Source of the DNA: Vicia villosa
Lineage: Eukaryota > Streptophyta > Magnoliopsida > Fabales > Fabaceae
Assembly (NCBI RefSeq): GCF_029867415.1
Contig: NC_081184.1
Span: forward strand, 105,013,692 to 105,077,691
Reading direction: 5' to 3'
DNA length: 64,000 bases
Shown here one piece after another: positions 33,174-43,868 of this stretch. Position numbers and translations under genes: made by a program. The stretch's first letter is position 1. Every line of letters starts with the position of its first letter. The notes below the pieces were generated by a model, which was not told the origin of the DNA, did no database searches, and saw nothing but the letters and a program-made list of their open reading frames with translations.

Positions 33174-35176
33174 ATAGACTATGTAATTAAAAATAAAAAA
33201 AATTGCAAAAAACTTAACTTATGATCCTGTGTGACTCACGAGCGTGGACCATGGTGCGCCCTCACGTCTAGAAGCGTTGGATTGAAGGAGATCATGATCA
33301 GAGGGCTGGATGGATGAGGGAGCATGGCATCGCATGCGTCTTGATGCACCGAATCACCCTGGGGGTCACAAACCTTCGCGCGCGAAACCATTTGAATCCA
33401 GCCAATTAGACTGCGCCACGCAGTTATCTCCTTCCCCCAACCGTCGTTTTAGCCCTGGTTCAGGCTTTTACCGACGGAAGCCTTCGTAGCTATAGCTCTG
33501 TGTTTTACGAATGCAAGCAAACACAAACAAAAACTTTTCGCGACCCCATGGACATGTTCGCCCAGGTCTCACGGTCTCAATGATACCAATAATTAGCCCC
33601 AATTTTGCCTAATAAGAAAAGCCCTAATTTGAACTCACTAGGTCCAACAATGGTGAGTCATCGTATACACATCCAAACAATACACTAATGATCCAGAAAC
33701 GTTCTATGTATCATGGTGATCAAGAATATGCATTCAATTTGTCAGAATGATGTATGAATTTATGCAGTCGAGTCAAAGAAAGTATCGACTTACCTTGCCA
33801 AATAGGAGGTGTTTCTGGGGTTGTTGAACGCGTGTAATGATCTGGATCGATTCAGAATGCCTTGGGGAACGTTTTGGGAACAGTAAAACACCTTGAACTG
33901 GCTTGCAACCTAGAATCCGATTTTTGATTTTTCTTGCACTTTGAAGAAAGAAGCTAGGGTTCTTGGAGGCCAAAATTCGTAACCTGATGCTCTGCTATAC
34001 TTTTGTTTATATAGAGGAACCTATTAGGGTTATAAAACCAGAAAGAATCCTCTTGAATCTTTGATTGGAAATTATGCAAATTTGATTGAAATTTGATTTA
34101 TATTCTTTCTAATTTTGGCCTTGAATGATCCAATCTCTCTCCATTTACCATATGCACGAAATTTGATTGAGTTTTGGAGTAAATATAGATTGGATTTGAT
34201 ACCAAACAAATTTCTTTCAAATCTTTTTGATTTTCTTTAATCTTATTGAACTTTTAATGAATAAAAAATTCTATAAAATTAATTTAAACCAAATAAATTC
34301 GTGGCCAATGATTTATGGGCCCCTAATATCATAAGGAAGAAGTTTGGATCTCAAAAATATGGGCCCATTTGCAAAAAGTTTCAAGTTTTCTTCACATTTT
34401 CCCTCCAAAATGACCCAACTTTGACAAGGCATATCTCCCTCAATTTTTGAGGTATGGAAGTGTTCTAGGACTTTTTAGAAACCTTAGAGAGTCCTCTAAC
34501 CAATGCCTTTTGTCACATATCAAAACGATTTTTCATGCTCCTTGTGTGTCCTTTTGAAAAAAGTGTCTTTTTGTTGACTTTTGAAAAGGACCTATAATGT
34601 TTTGGTCCATATCTATCAAATGAAGCATTTTTGGACTTGGCATGTGAGAGACAAAATTGTAGAGAATCAAATTTCCTTCAAAATATGCTTTGGATTGAAA
34701 ATTTCTGATGTTCCAGGTGAGAGTTATGGCTGGTCAAAGTTCAGTTGACTTTCTCCTATACAAACCCTAATTTAGAAACTTTCTGAATTGTTGATTTTTT
34801 ATATTTCCTTGATGAACCATGATCAATACTTGATCAAATGGTGAATGATACTTCAATATTAGGATCTTGACAAAAAATCAGGAGTTTTGACTTTACTTTG
34901 CCCACAGTTGACTTTTAGGTCAACCCAGTCGACTGTTGACTTTTTGAATATTTGAGTGATCAATCTTTTAAGCTGAGAATTGATAATTGTCATAGAGGTA
35001 ATGTAAGATACTTTGAGCCATATGGGATGCCTTGGAGCCATTGGTTCACTGATTTTCCTTTGAGTGAATCAAACCCTAGTTTCAAAGCCTTGCATAGGAG
35101 AGTATGTCTTGGAGCTTTATGTATTGATTTGAATTTGTATAAGAGAAATAGTATGGGTAAATTTTGGGGTATGACA
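31302..35176 (-). repeat. Ogre 5' LTR (3875 bp)
   Basis: On the + strand it starts TGTAACACGGTG and ends GGGTATGACA. It aligns end to end with 16140-20060. Differences visible by eye include (TA)20 at 33128-33167 against (TA)39, loss of ATTAAATA-type segments near 32880-32940, and scattered substitutions. Transcription of the element should start in this LTR on the - strand. Confidence 0.95.
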
Positions 35177-36200
35177 GTCAGCAAGTGCACGTTTTATGAT
35201 GAAGACAATAGAGCAAGATCTACTCACTATAAGAGTGTGAAGGAGAAGGAATTTGGTAATCAGAATCGTGGCAAGCCTTATGCAGCCCCAAGTTCCAAAG
35301 GAAATAAAAAAGCTGTGACCGGGAATGGGAATAGTGGGGGAGGTTCTTCTACTCCTCCGAGGTTAGAAAAATGTGAAAAGCTAGGTCATTGTGTCTCAAA
35401 CTACAAGGATATAGCTCCAATATGTTTCAATTGTATGGAGCAGGGTCACATCAACCCCAATTGTCAAAAACCAAAGAAAGGACAAGGTATCGGTCAACGG
35501 GATCAAGCCAAAGGGAAAGTTTTTGCTCTTAATGGTGTTGAAGCCCCAGGATTGAATAAACTGATTCAAAGTACGTGTTTCATTGTTCCCTTAATTTTTA
35601 TCATCGATACAAGTGCAACAAAATCATTCATATCACATCATTGTGTTAACATGATAAATTTAGAAGTGTCCCCTATGAATTTAATATGGTCATTAAGACT
35701 CCAACCAATGGTTTTGTAACCACATAGTTAGTCTGTCTAAATTTCCCCCTGTCCATTTACGGTAAGGATTTTGGAGTTGACTAAATTTGTTTACCCCTAA
35801 GTCAATTAGACATTATTTTGGGAATGAACTAGATTTATATCCGCCGACCAAATAGAAATATCAGTGAAACAAGATGCTTAAGTGCTCATGATGCTAGCTT
35901 CTCAGAAGGTAGAGAGCGAAGCATTGATCACGAATTTTCCTGTTGTCTGTAATTTCCATGATGATATTAATGATTTTCCACCGCAACGTGAAGTCTAATT
36001 TGCAATAGATTTATTACCTAGTACTAGACCTATGTCCACAACATTGTACCGAATGTTCACATCAGAATTGAACGAGCTTAAGAAGCAGCTGGAGGAGCTA
36101 TTAGAAAATAAATTTGTTACATTCCCTCCCTTAAGTTTCATTTAAAGGAGAGACAGTTGTTCATCCAATTTAATCACCCGGTCCTTCTCATGCCTTAGGC
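35177..36200 (+). pseudogene. Gypsy (Tekay-like) gag zinc knuckles, protease and start of RT
   Basis: Continues the gag broken at 16139: KCTFYDEDNRAR, a Lys/Gly-rich linker, then a degraded first knuckle (CEKLGHCVSNYK) and a good CCHC knuckle CFNCMEQGHINPNC. The protease active site reads IDTSATKSFISHHC where DTGATHSFIS is usual, so Gly is lost. After 35718 the frame breaks, but a linker and an RT start ([15 protein letters not shown], [12 protein letters not shown]) can be followed to about 36130. The RT body is missing. Confidence 0.8.
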
Positions 36201-36483
36201 TTGAGGAATTATAGGCTGAGATAATTTTTCCTGTGCTCTAAAGGGAAATAACTTATGATCTTATCAACCCAGAAGTGCCATGAAAGGGCCACAAGATAGA
36301 GCAAACATACATAATAGGGCGGTCTACGGGTGGCTCAACTGGAGTTTGGGTCACCCAATATAAAAATAGTTTATTTTATATATAATCCAATCACATTATT
36401 TCATTTACTTATTTATTAAAAAAATTTATAAATTAATTTTATAAAAATGGTATTATAATGTAGTTGACTTTTTTCAAGATGTC
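36201..36483. other. Intergenic, no gene seen
   Basis: AT-rich; marks the end of the recognisable gypsy sequence and the start of the gene island. Confidence 0.5.
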
Positions 36484-36824
36484 AAACTTAATAACATGAC
36501 ACTTCTGATAACTCTTCACCCCATGTCCGTATACTAAAATTAATCGTTGGATTGAAATCTATTATTATATAGATCACGTCTATAAAATTTAACATCAATC
36601 GGAAACTATCTGTCATGTCAACGTTTTGCATAAAAACTAACATCTTACAAAACTTCATGAAAACCGTTAATTTTGATCATCCTCTTTAACATATTAAATG
36701 ATTTTTTATTGATGTGAAATTTTACAGGCGTGGTCTATATGATAATAGTTTTCAATTCAATGATAGATTTTATCATACGAACATGAGGGGAAGAGTTATC
36801 AAATGTGTCATATTACTAAGTTTG
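36484..36824. repeat. Fold-back MITE, arms of about 115 bp
   Basis: The left arm (about 36484-36600; key parts TAACATGACAC, GATAACTCTTC, TATAGATCACG) is the inverted, roughly 80-85% identical complement of the right arm (about 36710-36824; GAAGAGTTATC, TGGTCTATATGAT, GTGTCATATTA). The loop is about 110 bp. No transposase is present. The (TA)n tract starts just outside the right arm. I did not identify its superfamily. Confidence 0.75.
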
Positions 36825-36839
36825 CACCTTGGTGTCACT

Positions 36840-36840
<1 letters not shown>

Positions 36841-36907
<67 letters not shown>

Positions 36908-36926
36908 ATATATATGTGTATATATA

Positions 36927-37016
<90 letters not shown>
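36841..37016. repeat. (TA)n/(TG)n compound microsatellite
   Basis: About 175 bp of TA with TATG and TGTGTG interruptions. The open frames coding Ile-Tyr runs across it on both strands are artefacts. Confidence 0.97.
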
Positions 37017-37017
<1 letters not shown>

Positions 37018-39413
37018 AAAAAAATTAAATAAATATAAATACATGTGATTATTGTCCATCAAATGCTACATTATAAGTGAATTTATTAAGGATTAATTTG
37101 TATGGAAAGTGTAAAATAAAACTATACATGTAACTATTCAAATTACTCATTAATATTATTTTTTTAAAACATCTTTATAAATATTTATTTAACCAATTTA
37201 ATTGAATGTACGTGTAAAAGATATTTAGTACCTTAAAATTAATATTTTGGGAAAAAAATAAGTTCACCGACAGTGTAAAGTATTTTTACACTGTCAACCA
37301 ATGAGAGACATGCATCAGAATAAATTTTATTTTTAATTTTTAAAAACTGAAATTACATAGAAAATTAAAATATTTTGATTGGTTTGATTGGTTGTATGTG
37401 TAAAAAAATATCATATAATTTATCCGATAAAGTTTGCGATATTAATTGATATTTAATTTTAAATCAAATAAATATCATATAGTTTATTTTGAAGATTGAT
37501 TATAAGTTAAAGCTACCCCCTCTCATCTCTCATATGTCAAGGCACAAGTTGTCCCAAATTATTACTTAGATAGAGTGTGGACCGAGATGTACTAAGGACA
37601 GTAGTGACAATAACAGTTTGTAGGTTTTGGTTTTTAATACTCTCTACTACTACATTAAAATTAAGTTGAAATACTTTACTTTTAATAGGAATACATGTCT
37701 ATGGCCGTAGGAGTGGGAAGATGAAATTAATAGATTGAAAACTAGAATATAAATATTTTCCAAAAAAAAAAAAAAAAAAAAAAAAAACTAGAATATAAAT
37801 GTTGACTTTATGCTCATGTAATTCCTAGTGTATTCTTTGTTGGTTTCATCTTTTAGAGTTGACCTTTTACCTTTAATGGAGAAAGCCCTGTTAATGTTTG
37901 ATCAATATGTTTGTAGTGTGCTCTTTCTAAGTATTTGAATGAAAATATTTTACAAAAAAAAATTATGTTCTAACAAGTTGTCTGATGAATTTGCTCAAAT
38001 TTTCGGATATAAGAGATGCTATTTATTTCATAAAAGAAGATAAATGAGAATTTATCACTAAAGTTTTACTTTCAAGCATATACAACACATATTTCAAAAA
38101 CTTGCGACATTATTAGAATTATATGCCCAAAATTATATTTCATCTCTGATCCTACAAAAAAATTTACTATTTAGATTTATTAAAAAAACAATATATCTAA
38201 CTTATATATTGTCTAAATAGATTAGTTACTCAATATATTTAAAAAACAAATTTTTTTCTTATAAATAGGTTCGGAAGAGTATTAACATAATTTTTATTTT
38301 TTTAAAACTAGAGAGGATCATACGGTTTCTATCTATTTGCCGGTGAGGCTTAACAATATCATCATCTCTCCTCAAGCACATTTAACACATGTATCAGTGG
38401 GTCCCCCTGAAACAAACTCTTTCTCTATTATTGATCATTTGTACTGATGGTACATCAGAATACAAGTGGCATGTATGAACACATTAACATCCAATTTCAC
38501 ATGTACGGCTTGTTTCCTTTATAGAATTGTGATCAAGTACCAACTTTGACTGAGGTTGTTCGATTACCAGTTACCATGAGAAGTAGTGCAATGTGCAATG
38601 TGAATTCTGCCACCCATTGGCCAATGGCATTGCCATTCGTCAAGGCCAACTCTCAACTTTTTCAAACTATAGGGTGGCTCGTTAATCATCACCGAGTTCA
38701 GTTTTTACCCCCTTAATTTTAACCCTGATCTAATGAGTCATGGATTGATAAGTATTAGCGTCACCAGTAACAGAATTAATTGCCAAAACAGTTTGAAGGC
38801 GAAGATAATAAAGTAAAAAACTAAATTTCTTACTTTAAATATTAGTAGTATACTGTTTTTTAACAATATTCTCTTTTAACTATATACTAGAGCCCATTCA
38901 CCTCTTGACCAAAGGAGAATGAGCTTCAGTCTCAAATTTATATTTATATCATGGAATATATTGAGCACTGCTCTATACTAAGAAATTTGGGTGAAATAAT
39001 AATGAATGCAAAGGTTTGGTTTTGGGATGGAAAATTTAAAACTCTTTCATTCCTCTCAATCCCACGCACAATCAGGGCCCTATAATCTCAAGATTGGAGG
39101 CAAAATATCTCAAGATTGGAGGCAAAATATCATCAATTTTCAAACAGGGAAAATTAACGGGGAAATCTCAGGAATGTAAACAGCCAAAACATCCTAATTT
39201 AAAGAAATTGGCACTATTGTAATACTAATGCACTGGGAAAATAGCATAACGGTTTAAGCAAAAGGCGATATTCAGTGGTCAAGTTTCACTATACATCAAT
39301 CGGCCACTGAATCATACAAAGAATTTTAATCGCAAACACATTTTATGGTTTGCTTTCCATCTGTGGTACATGATAGGGTAGGGTGGTGCTTGCATGGACA
39401 TAACATGATAATA
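37017..39413. other. Intergenic region and 3' flank of the TOE1-like gene
   Basis: No gene. A MITE-like short element may occupy 37258-37400: ACCGACAGTGTAAAG, a TTTTACACTGTCAACCAAT phrase and GTGTAAAAAAATATC, but its ends are not clear. A poly(A) retroposition footprint is at 37741-37800. Near 39085-39135 a 22-bp unit containing CTCAAGATTGGAGGCAAAAT is tandemly duplicated. The last few hundred bases before 39414 are the probable 3'UTR of the gene on the - strand. Confidence 0.5.
37741..37800. repeat. Poly(A)-only retroposition footprint with 14-bp target duplication
   Basis: ACTAGAATATAAAT occurs at 37741-37754 and again at 37787-37800. Between them are ATTTTCC and 25 A residues. This is what a LINE/SINE-type insertion truncated almost to its tail leaves behind. 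Confidence 0.7.
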
Positions 39414-42400
39414 TTATTGAGATGTGTTGCTGTTAGGTGCATTGGGCGATGTAAAATAGAGACTCAGGGGAATTGAGTTCATAGATCTTGGTGGAAATAA
39501 TGGAGTAGATGGAAAGGGAGCTGAAATTGAGAATCCTGATGATGCTGCTGCAGAGACCCGTGCCACTGGGGTAGTAGTGACCTGGCCATTAGTTTGCCAC
39601 GCCCAAATGGGGAGTCCTTTTAAAGGATCTTTGTTGATACCATCTGCTCTTTCCTGCAAAATATTTGAGCAATCTTTTACAATCACAGTTTAATACTTGA
39701 TATTATAGCATTGCCCAAACCCGTCAGGCTAAAAAAGAAAATGGTGCAGCAGAAAATTCAACTGCAATAGAATCAGATTGCCGTGATGGATTGTTTTCAA
39801 ACTCAAACCATAGTACAGTAGTCCATATTCATCTTATTTTATTAATAAGACAGTTCAACTGAACCAGTCTATTAATTTCCAGCATGGTCACTCAACATAT
39901 TTTAGTCACTTTATGAACCAATTCAGTTTTGTTTCAATACAATTCAATACACCAAAATGATATGAAGACGTAAATTAGTCTAAAGAAATTATATGAAGAT
40001 GTAAATTAGTCTAAAGAAATTATATGAAGATGTGATAACCAAATATAGTTAGACATATTTGTAAAATCAGTTGAAGATATTAGTCTATAGTTATTAAACT
40101 TATTACATTTATATATAAACATAATATGGACAACCTCCCTTGACTGCTCAATGAAATTCATTATAATCACTAAACATTTAAAATCATCTATTACTATCAA
40201 GTATATCATTTAAAAGGGAATCATTCGATAGTGTATTAATGAACTCTAACTAACATGGACAATTGAGAAGGTTTAATCAAATACTACTAAGATGTTCAAG
40301 CAAACGACTCCAATTGTAAAACTAAAAACTAGATAGTGAAATCACCTCATTAGGAAAGAAACCGGGATGCATGTCATTCCGTGAAGAGTGACGCTCTTCA
40401 GTTACTAATAGCCTTTTTATAGATGAATTACCGATTCCTGAAACATTGGTTTCCATCTGCAAAAGAAGAGAACCCAGCCAATTATGAAAACTCAGTAGGA
40501 AACCAAGAATTAATACAACAACACCAACACTGAAAAGTTATACAAATATGAAGGAATCAAAGGAAAACAGGTGGTAACTAGCTACAACTGAACTTATGAA
40601 GACAACAAGAGCTCTTTTCCCAAGTAAAAAGTGTATTATCAACCTTTGTTCACACAAATTAGAAGAAACCGAAAGTAAATGTAGATGTAAAGCTCAAATA
40701 TATACCCTTGAACTTGTGTAAGAGAGAGAGGGGAAGTGAAACTTTCCCCAATTTTCTTTGGGACCCGGTGCTGGTTTGGCTATGCCCAAATTGAGATCAA
40801 GATTTGGACTGCTGCCTGTGTTGAAAACGAACAAGATTTCACAAAGAGAACATTTTAATAATATTCCAAATATCACTCCTTAATTAAAATAAGATCTTTG
40901 CTATAGTGTTTGTTACCATCATTTATGGCTGCAGATTTCATCTCTCCTTCGTATGTGCTGGGCTCAAAATTAGTCACTGCTTCCATTCCATTGCTTTGGA
41001 TAGCTGCTTTGTCATATGCCCTGATTTTCAGAAAATCAAAAGGGAGATACATGTTGGATGCAATCCTAATGAGCTTTATAATTCAGGGTAATAAATTCAG
41101 TGCAAATAATATAATTCATCAGTGACAACCACCTTGCAGCTTCTACTTCGCTGTCGAATAACCCAAGATATATATACCTGCAGGAAAGCATTGCAACCTC
41201 TATAACCAAAACACCTTTGCCAATTGTTTCTCAGAAACATGCATCATACTACTATCTTTGACATGTTTCTCCTAACATGAAAAAGAGCCTAAAGACACAT
41301 TAAGAGCTAAAAGCTGAAACTGATTTGCTTTGGAGGCCAATACATACTAGAATTCCTAATATCTCATAATCATATTATACTACTTGAGTTGAATTAAAAA
41401 TAGGTCCTTACTTTTTGCCAAGGTATTGTCCCATTCGAGCTTCCCAACGGCCACACTTGTGAAGTGTTACTCCTCTGTATTTTGAACTTCCTCTTGAGAA
41501 ACCAGTACTTTGACGACGAAGTATATGCACAAACTCCTCTTTCGATAAATTCTTCGTCTAAGTAAGAAAATGTTGAAAAATTACATCAAACAATCTATCA
41601 AGTTTTAAATTCATCAACTACTTGAGAATTCTCTAACCTGTTTAAGATCATCATCATAATCATTCAGATTGAAATTTATGTCGGCACCAACTCCTCTGAA
41701 CTTAATAGCAGCTCGATCATAGGCTCTGAAATTGAAAATGCCAAGTCAACTCAACAATTAAAAAAATGAAATAGCAAAAAAAATGAAATAGACTCAACGA
41801 TTTACCTAGCAGCAGCATGAGCTGTGTCAAATCCACCTACAAAAATCAACACCAATTTCATCAAAAATTAAACAATTCCTAAAATAGCAATTCATAGAAT
41901 ATATTAAATTCATAAATTAATAACCCATACCTAAATAAACTTGTTTCCCGCAATCCCTACACAGAAGAATAATTAGAAAAATACAATCATAAAAACGTGT
42001 CAGATGCAATTCAATTCACTCATAAACTACCAAAATCAAACTCCATATATATATATGAATTATAAATTATAGAGGCGAATTCAACAAAAATAAAATCAAA
42101 ACTAATTTTATATAACTACGAATTTACGAACCAGATATGCGATTCCCATCTTCCAGTCCTTCTGTAAAACGTGACTCCTCTGTATTGCGAGCTTCGAGAC
42201 CTTGGTCCTCTCCTACTCTTTTTAGCTTGTTGTTGTGGAGGCTGAACAAACTTCATCTCTTCTCTCTGATCAAACGATAGATCAACCGAACCATTCCTAA
42301 TCGGAAACGACGACGTAGTTTGCAACTTCCAATTATTAGACAAACCTTCACCTCCTCCAGTCACAGGGAAAAACTCCTTCGTTACGACGTCGTTTGAACC

Positions 42401-42649
42401 TTCCATTTTAAGAATATCGAAACTGATGGTGAACACGTCATTCACGCGCGTGGAGCACGAGTCCTCCTCACCTGCGTTGTTGCTTGAACCGTCCACGTCC
42501 GCGTCCGCATTGACGATGGAGGAATTCGATGTTCCTGATTCCATCATTTGATTCCATGAAGTTTGTTGAAACTTCTCCGAAATCATCGGCGAGTCGGCGT
42601 TCTGAGTCGAATCGGCCGAGTTCGCATCATATAGATTAAGATCTAACAT
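39414..42649 (-). CDS. TOE1 (RAP2-7): AP2-family transcription factor, TOE1/RAP2-7-like (10 coding exons, 472 aa)
   Basis: A euAP2-type repressor of flowering and phase change, acting in the nucleus. Coding exons on the - strand: 42649-42132, 41956-41931, 41836-41806, 41725-41638, 41557-41412, 41177-41133, 41020-40917, 40815-40706, 40456-40346 and 39653-39414. All introns are GT-AG and the joined length is 1419 nt including the stop. The protein begins MLDLNL, has [15 protein letters not shown] and KEFFPV segments typical of TOE1, a basic stretch [10 protein letters not shown] (about 143-152), AP2 domain 1 (about 154-214, [18 protein letters not shown]), AP2 domain 2 (about 246-305, [17 protein letters not shown]) and a second LDLNL motif (325-329). 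The miR172 site lies in the last exon. NGREAVTNF reads NGMEAVTNF here. The 26- and 31-bp mini-exons inside AP2 domain 1 are usual for this family. Orthology to TOE1 rather than to a paralogue is likely but not proven. Confidence 0.93.
39530..39550 (-). promoter_or_regulatory. miR172 target site in the last exon
   Basis: The + strand here reads AGAATCCTGATGATGCTGC and then TG, matching the 21-nt miR172 except for one position that gives a G:U pair and the last two bases. On the gene strand it encodes residues about 428-434 (AAASSGF), the usual location. It predicts cleavage and translational repression by miR172. Confidence 0.93.
39962..40031. repeat. 29-bp tandem duplication in intron 9
   Basis: The phrase GTAAATTAGTCTAAAGAAATT and its flank ATATGAAGA are repeated twice plus a partial third copy. 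It lies in the longest intron (39654-40345). Confidence 0.8.
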
Positions 42650-42875
42650 AATGCTTTATCTTCAACTTAACTGAACTCTTTAATTTTCTTCCTATTCTTA
42701 TTTTATTAATATTTATTATTGAAGTTAGTTAAATTTGAGTTGAAACAAGATGAACTAACTTTCAACGTCGCCGGTGATGATGAATCTGACGGTGACAACG
42801 GATCAACAATCCGATCGGAAAAAGGTAATGTAAGCGAAACAGTTGAAAAATTCGTTAGATAGAGAGAACCAAAAA

Positions 42876-43059
42876 TCAAAACGAAGATAAAACAGAATCA
42901 CGACGCGGTTCAGTTAACGTCCGGCCGCCGGAAAAAAACAGTTGCGGAGGAAGAAACTCACAGAACGAAGTTGAGAAGGAAGAAACATAACTCATTTGTT
43001 CGGCGATGAGTTTATCGTCGCCGGAGAGAGTGAAAGCATCACCAAGTGATGGATTCCAT
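42876..43059 (-). promoter_or_regulatory. Three chained upstream ORFs in the TOE1-like leader
   Basis: uORF1 43059-43039 (6 codons), uORF2 43039-42992 (15 codons) and uORF3 42995-42876 (39 codons). uORF1 and uORF2 share a TGATG overlap, and uORF3 starts at an ATGA overlapping the uORF2 stop. All end before the main ATG at 42649. This assumes transcription starts near 43085 and that the leader is not spliced here. Confidence 0.5.
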
Positions 43060-43076
43060 GAGAGAGAGAGAGAGAG
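43060..43076. repeat. (GA)8 microsatellite in the leader
   Basis: GAGAGA run on the + strand, CT-rich on the gene strand, just downstream of the expected transcription start. CT-rich leaders are common in plant genes. Confidence 0.9.
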
Positions 43077-43108
43077 TTTTGCTTTGTGAGGCTTTTTAAG
43101 AGGGAAAG

Positions 43109-43118
43109 GAATATATAA
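43109..43118 (-). promoter_or_regulatory. Probable TATA box of the TOE1-like gene
   Basis: TTTATATATT on the - strand, about 465 bp upstream of the start codon, preceding a CT-rich leader. A transcription start near 43085 is inferred. Confidence 0.5.
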
Positions 43119-43312
43119 ACATTTTTCTCTCTCATGGTGTAAGACCTGCTGATTCGGTTACCGGTCAACGATATTGCAAAAGTAGTTAGATATTTTTGTT
43201 GCGCTCTTTCTTTCTCGCGGTTGTGTTCGCTCTCAAATAGTAGGATAGTACCATTGCAAGAAACTTGTGTAGACTAACCCAAAACCGTATCTGAAAATGT
43301 GAAATTTAATAA

Positions 43313-43676
43313 GACTATGTACAATGGGGGTGTTGAAAATTTTTTTCAACTGTTGAATTCATGCAATGGTATGTTTAATAGCTTGTTTAATATGATGTGG
43401 ATTACTTTGTGTTGAAAGAATTCAACATGTTGAATGAATGAGAGTGGGGGCCACATACAATATTTTGCAAAATCCTATTGGTTGTTGTGATTATTTGAAT
43501 TTTTAGTGTGTTGTGAATGGTGGTAAAGTAGGGTGTTGAATTTTATTAAACAAAACTATTGTAGTGAGTAAAAGTTGAATGTGTGTTGAATTATTAGGTG
43601 GAAGAGAGAGAAGATGATGTGGAGTATAAAAAGTGAAAAAGTAGGGTGTTGAATTTGGAAACCATTGTAAATAGTC
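43313..43676. mobile_element. Tourist-like MITE (PIF/Harbinger type), 364 bp
   Basis: Terminal inverted repeats GACTATGTACAATGG and GACTATTTACAATGG (14 of 15 match), flanked by TAA on both sides (43310-43312 and 43677-43679), the duplication expected for PIF/Harbinger. The subterminal GGTGTTGAA phrase also recurs. No transposase is encoded. It lies about 200 bp upstream of the TATA box of the TOE1-like gene. Confidence 0.85.
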
Positions 43677-43868
43677 TAATAATTGATTATAGGAGTGTAT
43701 GTAAAAATGTGATATTAATAACAATAAATTATGAGACCTTGATTGAATAAGCATATGCCTCTAAAATAAAAAATCCTAAATGCCCTCACAATTTAAAACT
43801 TATTTTTATGAAAACACTATTTTTTTTTATATAGCAAAGGATGTTTGTACCTTTGAATCTTCATCTAT

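Larger units (their letters stand above)
16140..35176 (-). mobile_element. Complete Ogre-type (Tat lineage) Ty3/gypsy retrotransposon, 19.0 kb, coding region broken
   Basis: Reads on the - strand: 5' LTR (35176-31302), PBS, ORF1, gag, PR, probable intron, RT, RNase H, second RNase H, integrase, tandem-repeat 3'UTR, PPT, 3' LTR (20060-16140). ORF1 before gag, a second RNase H before integrase and an intron-like gap between PR and RT are the defining features of Ogre. LTRs are 3921 and 3875 bp, align over their whole length, and differ mainly by short indels and (TA)n length. The element is bounded by GTCAG duplications. Five in-frame stops and two frameshifts make it non-autonomous. Confidence 0.95.
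12308..36200 (+). mobile_element. Old Tekay/Del-like (chromovirus) Ty3/gypsy element, outer layer of the nest
   Basis: Pieces are co-linear on the + strand: LTR end (12308-12456), PBS (12461-12472), gag (15640-16139), then zinc knuckles, protease and RT start (35177-36200). They are interrupted by the copia LTR block 12575-15571 and by the full Ogre 16140-35176. The gag halves meet exactly across the Ogre target duplication. Frames are broken, so it is long dead. RT is lost after about 36200 and no 3' LTR is seen. Lineage assignment within chromoviruses is moderate. Confidence 0.75.

Noticed and set aside
36803..37062. Open frames coding Ile-Tyr or Tyr-Ile runs
   Set aside because: Pure translation of (TA)n and (TG)n; the same happens at 17936-18136 and 44581-44856.
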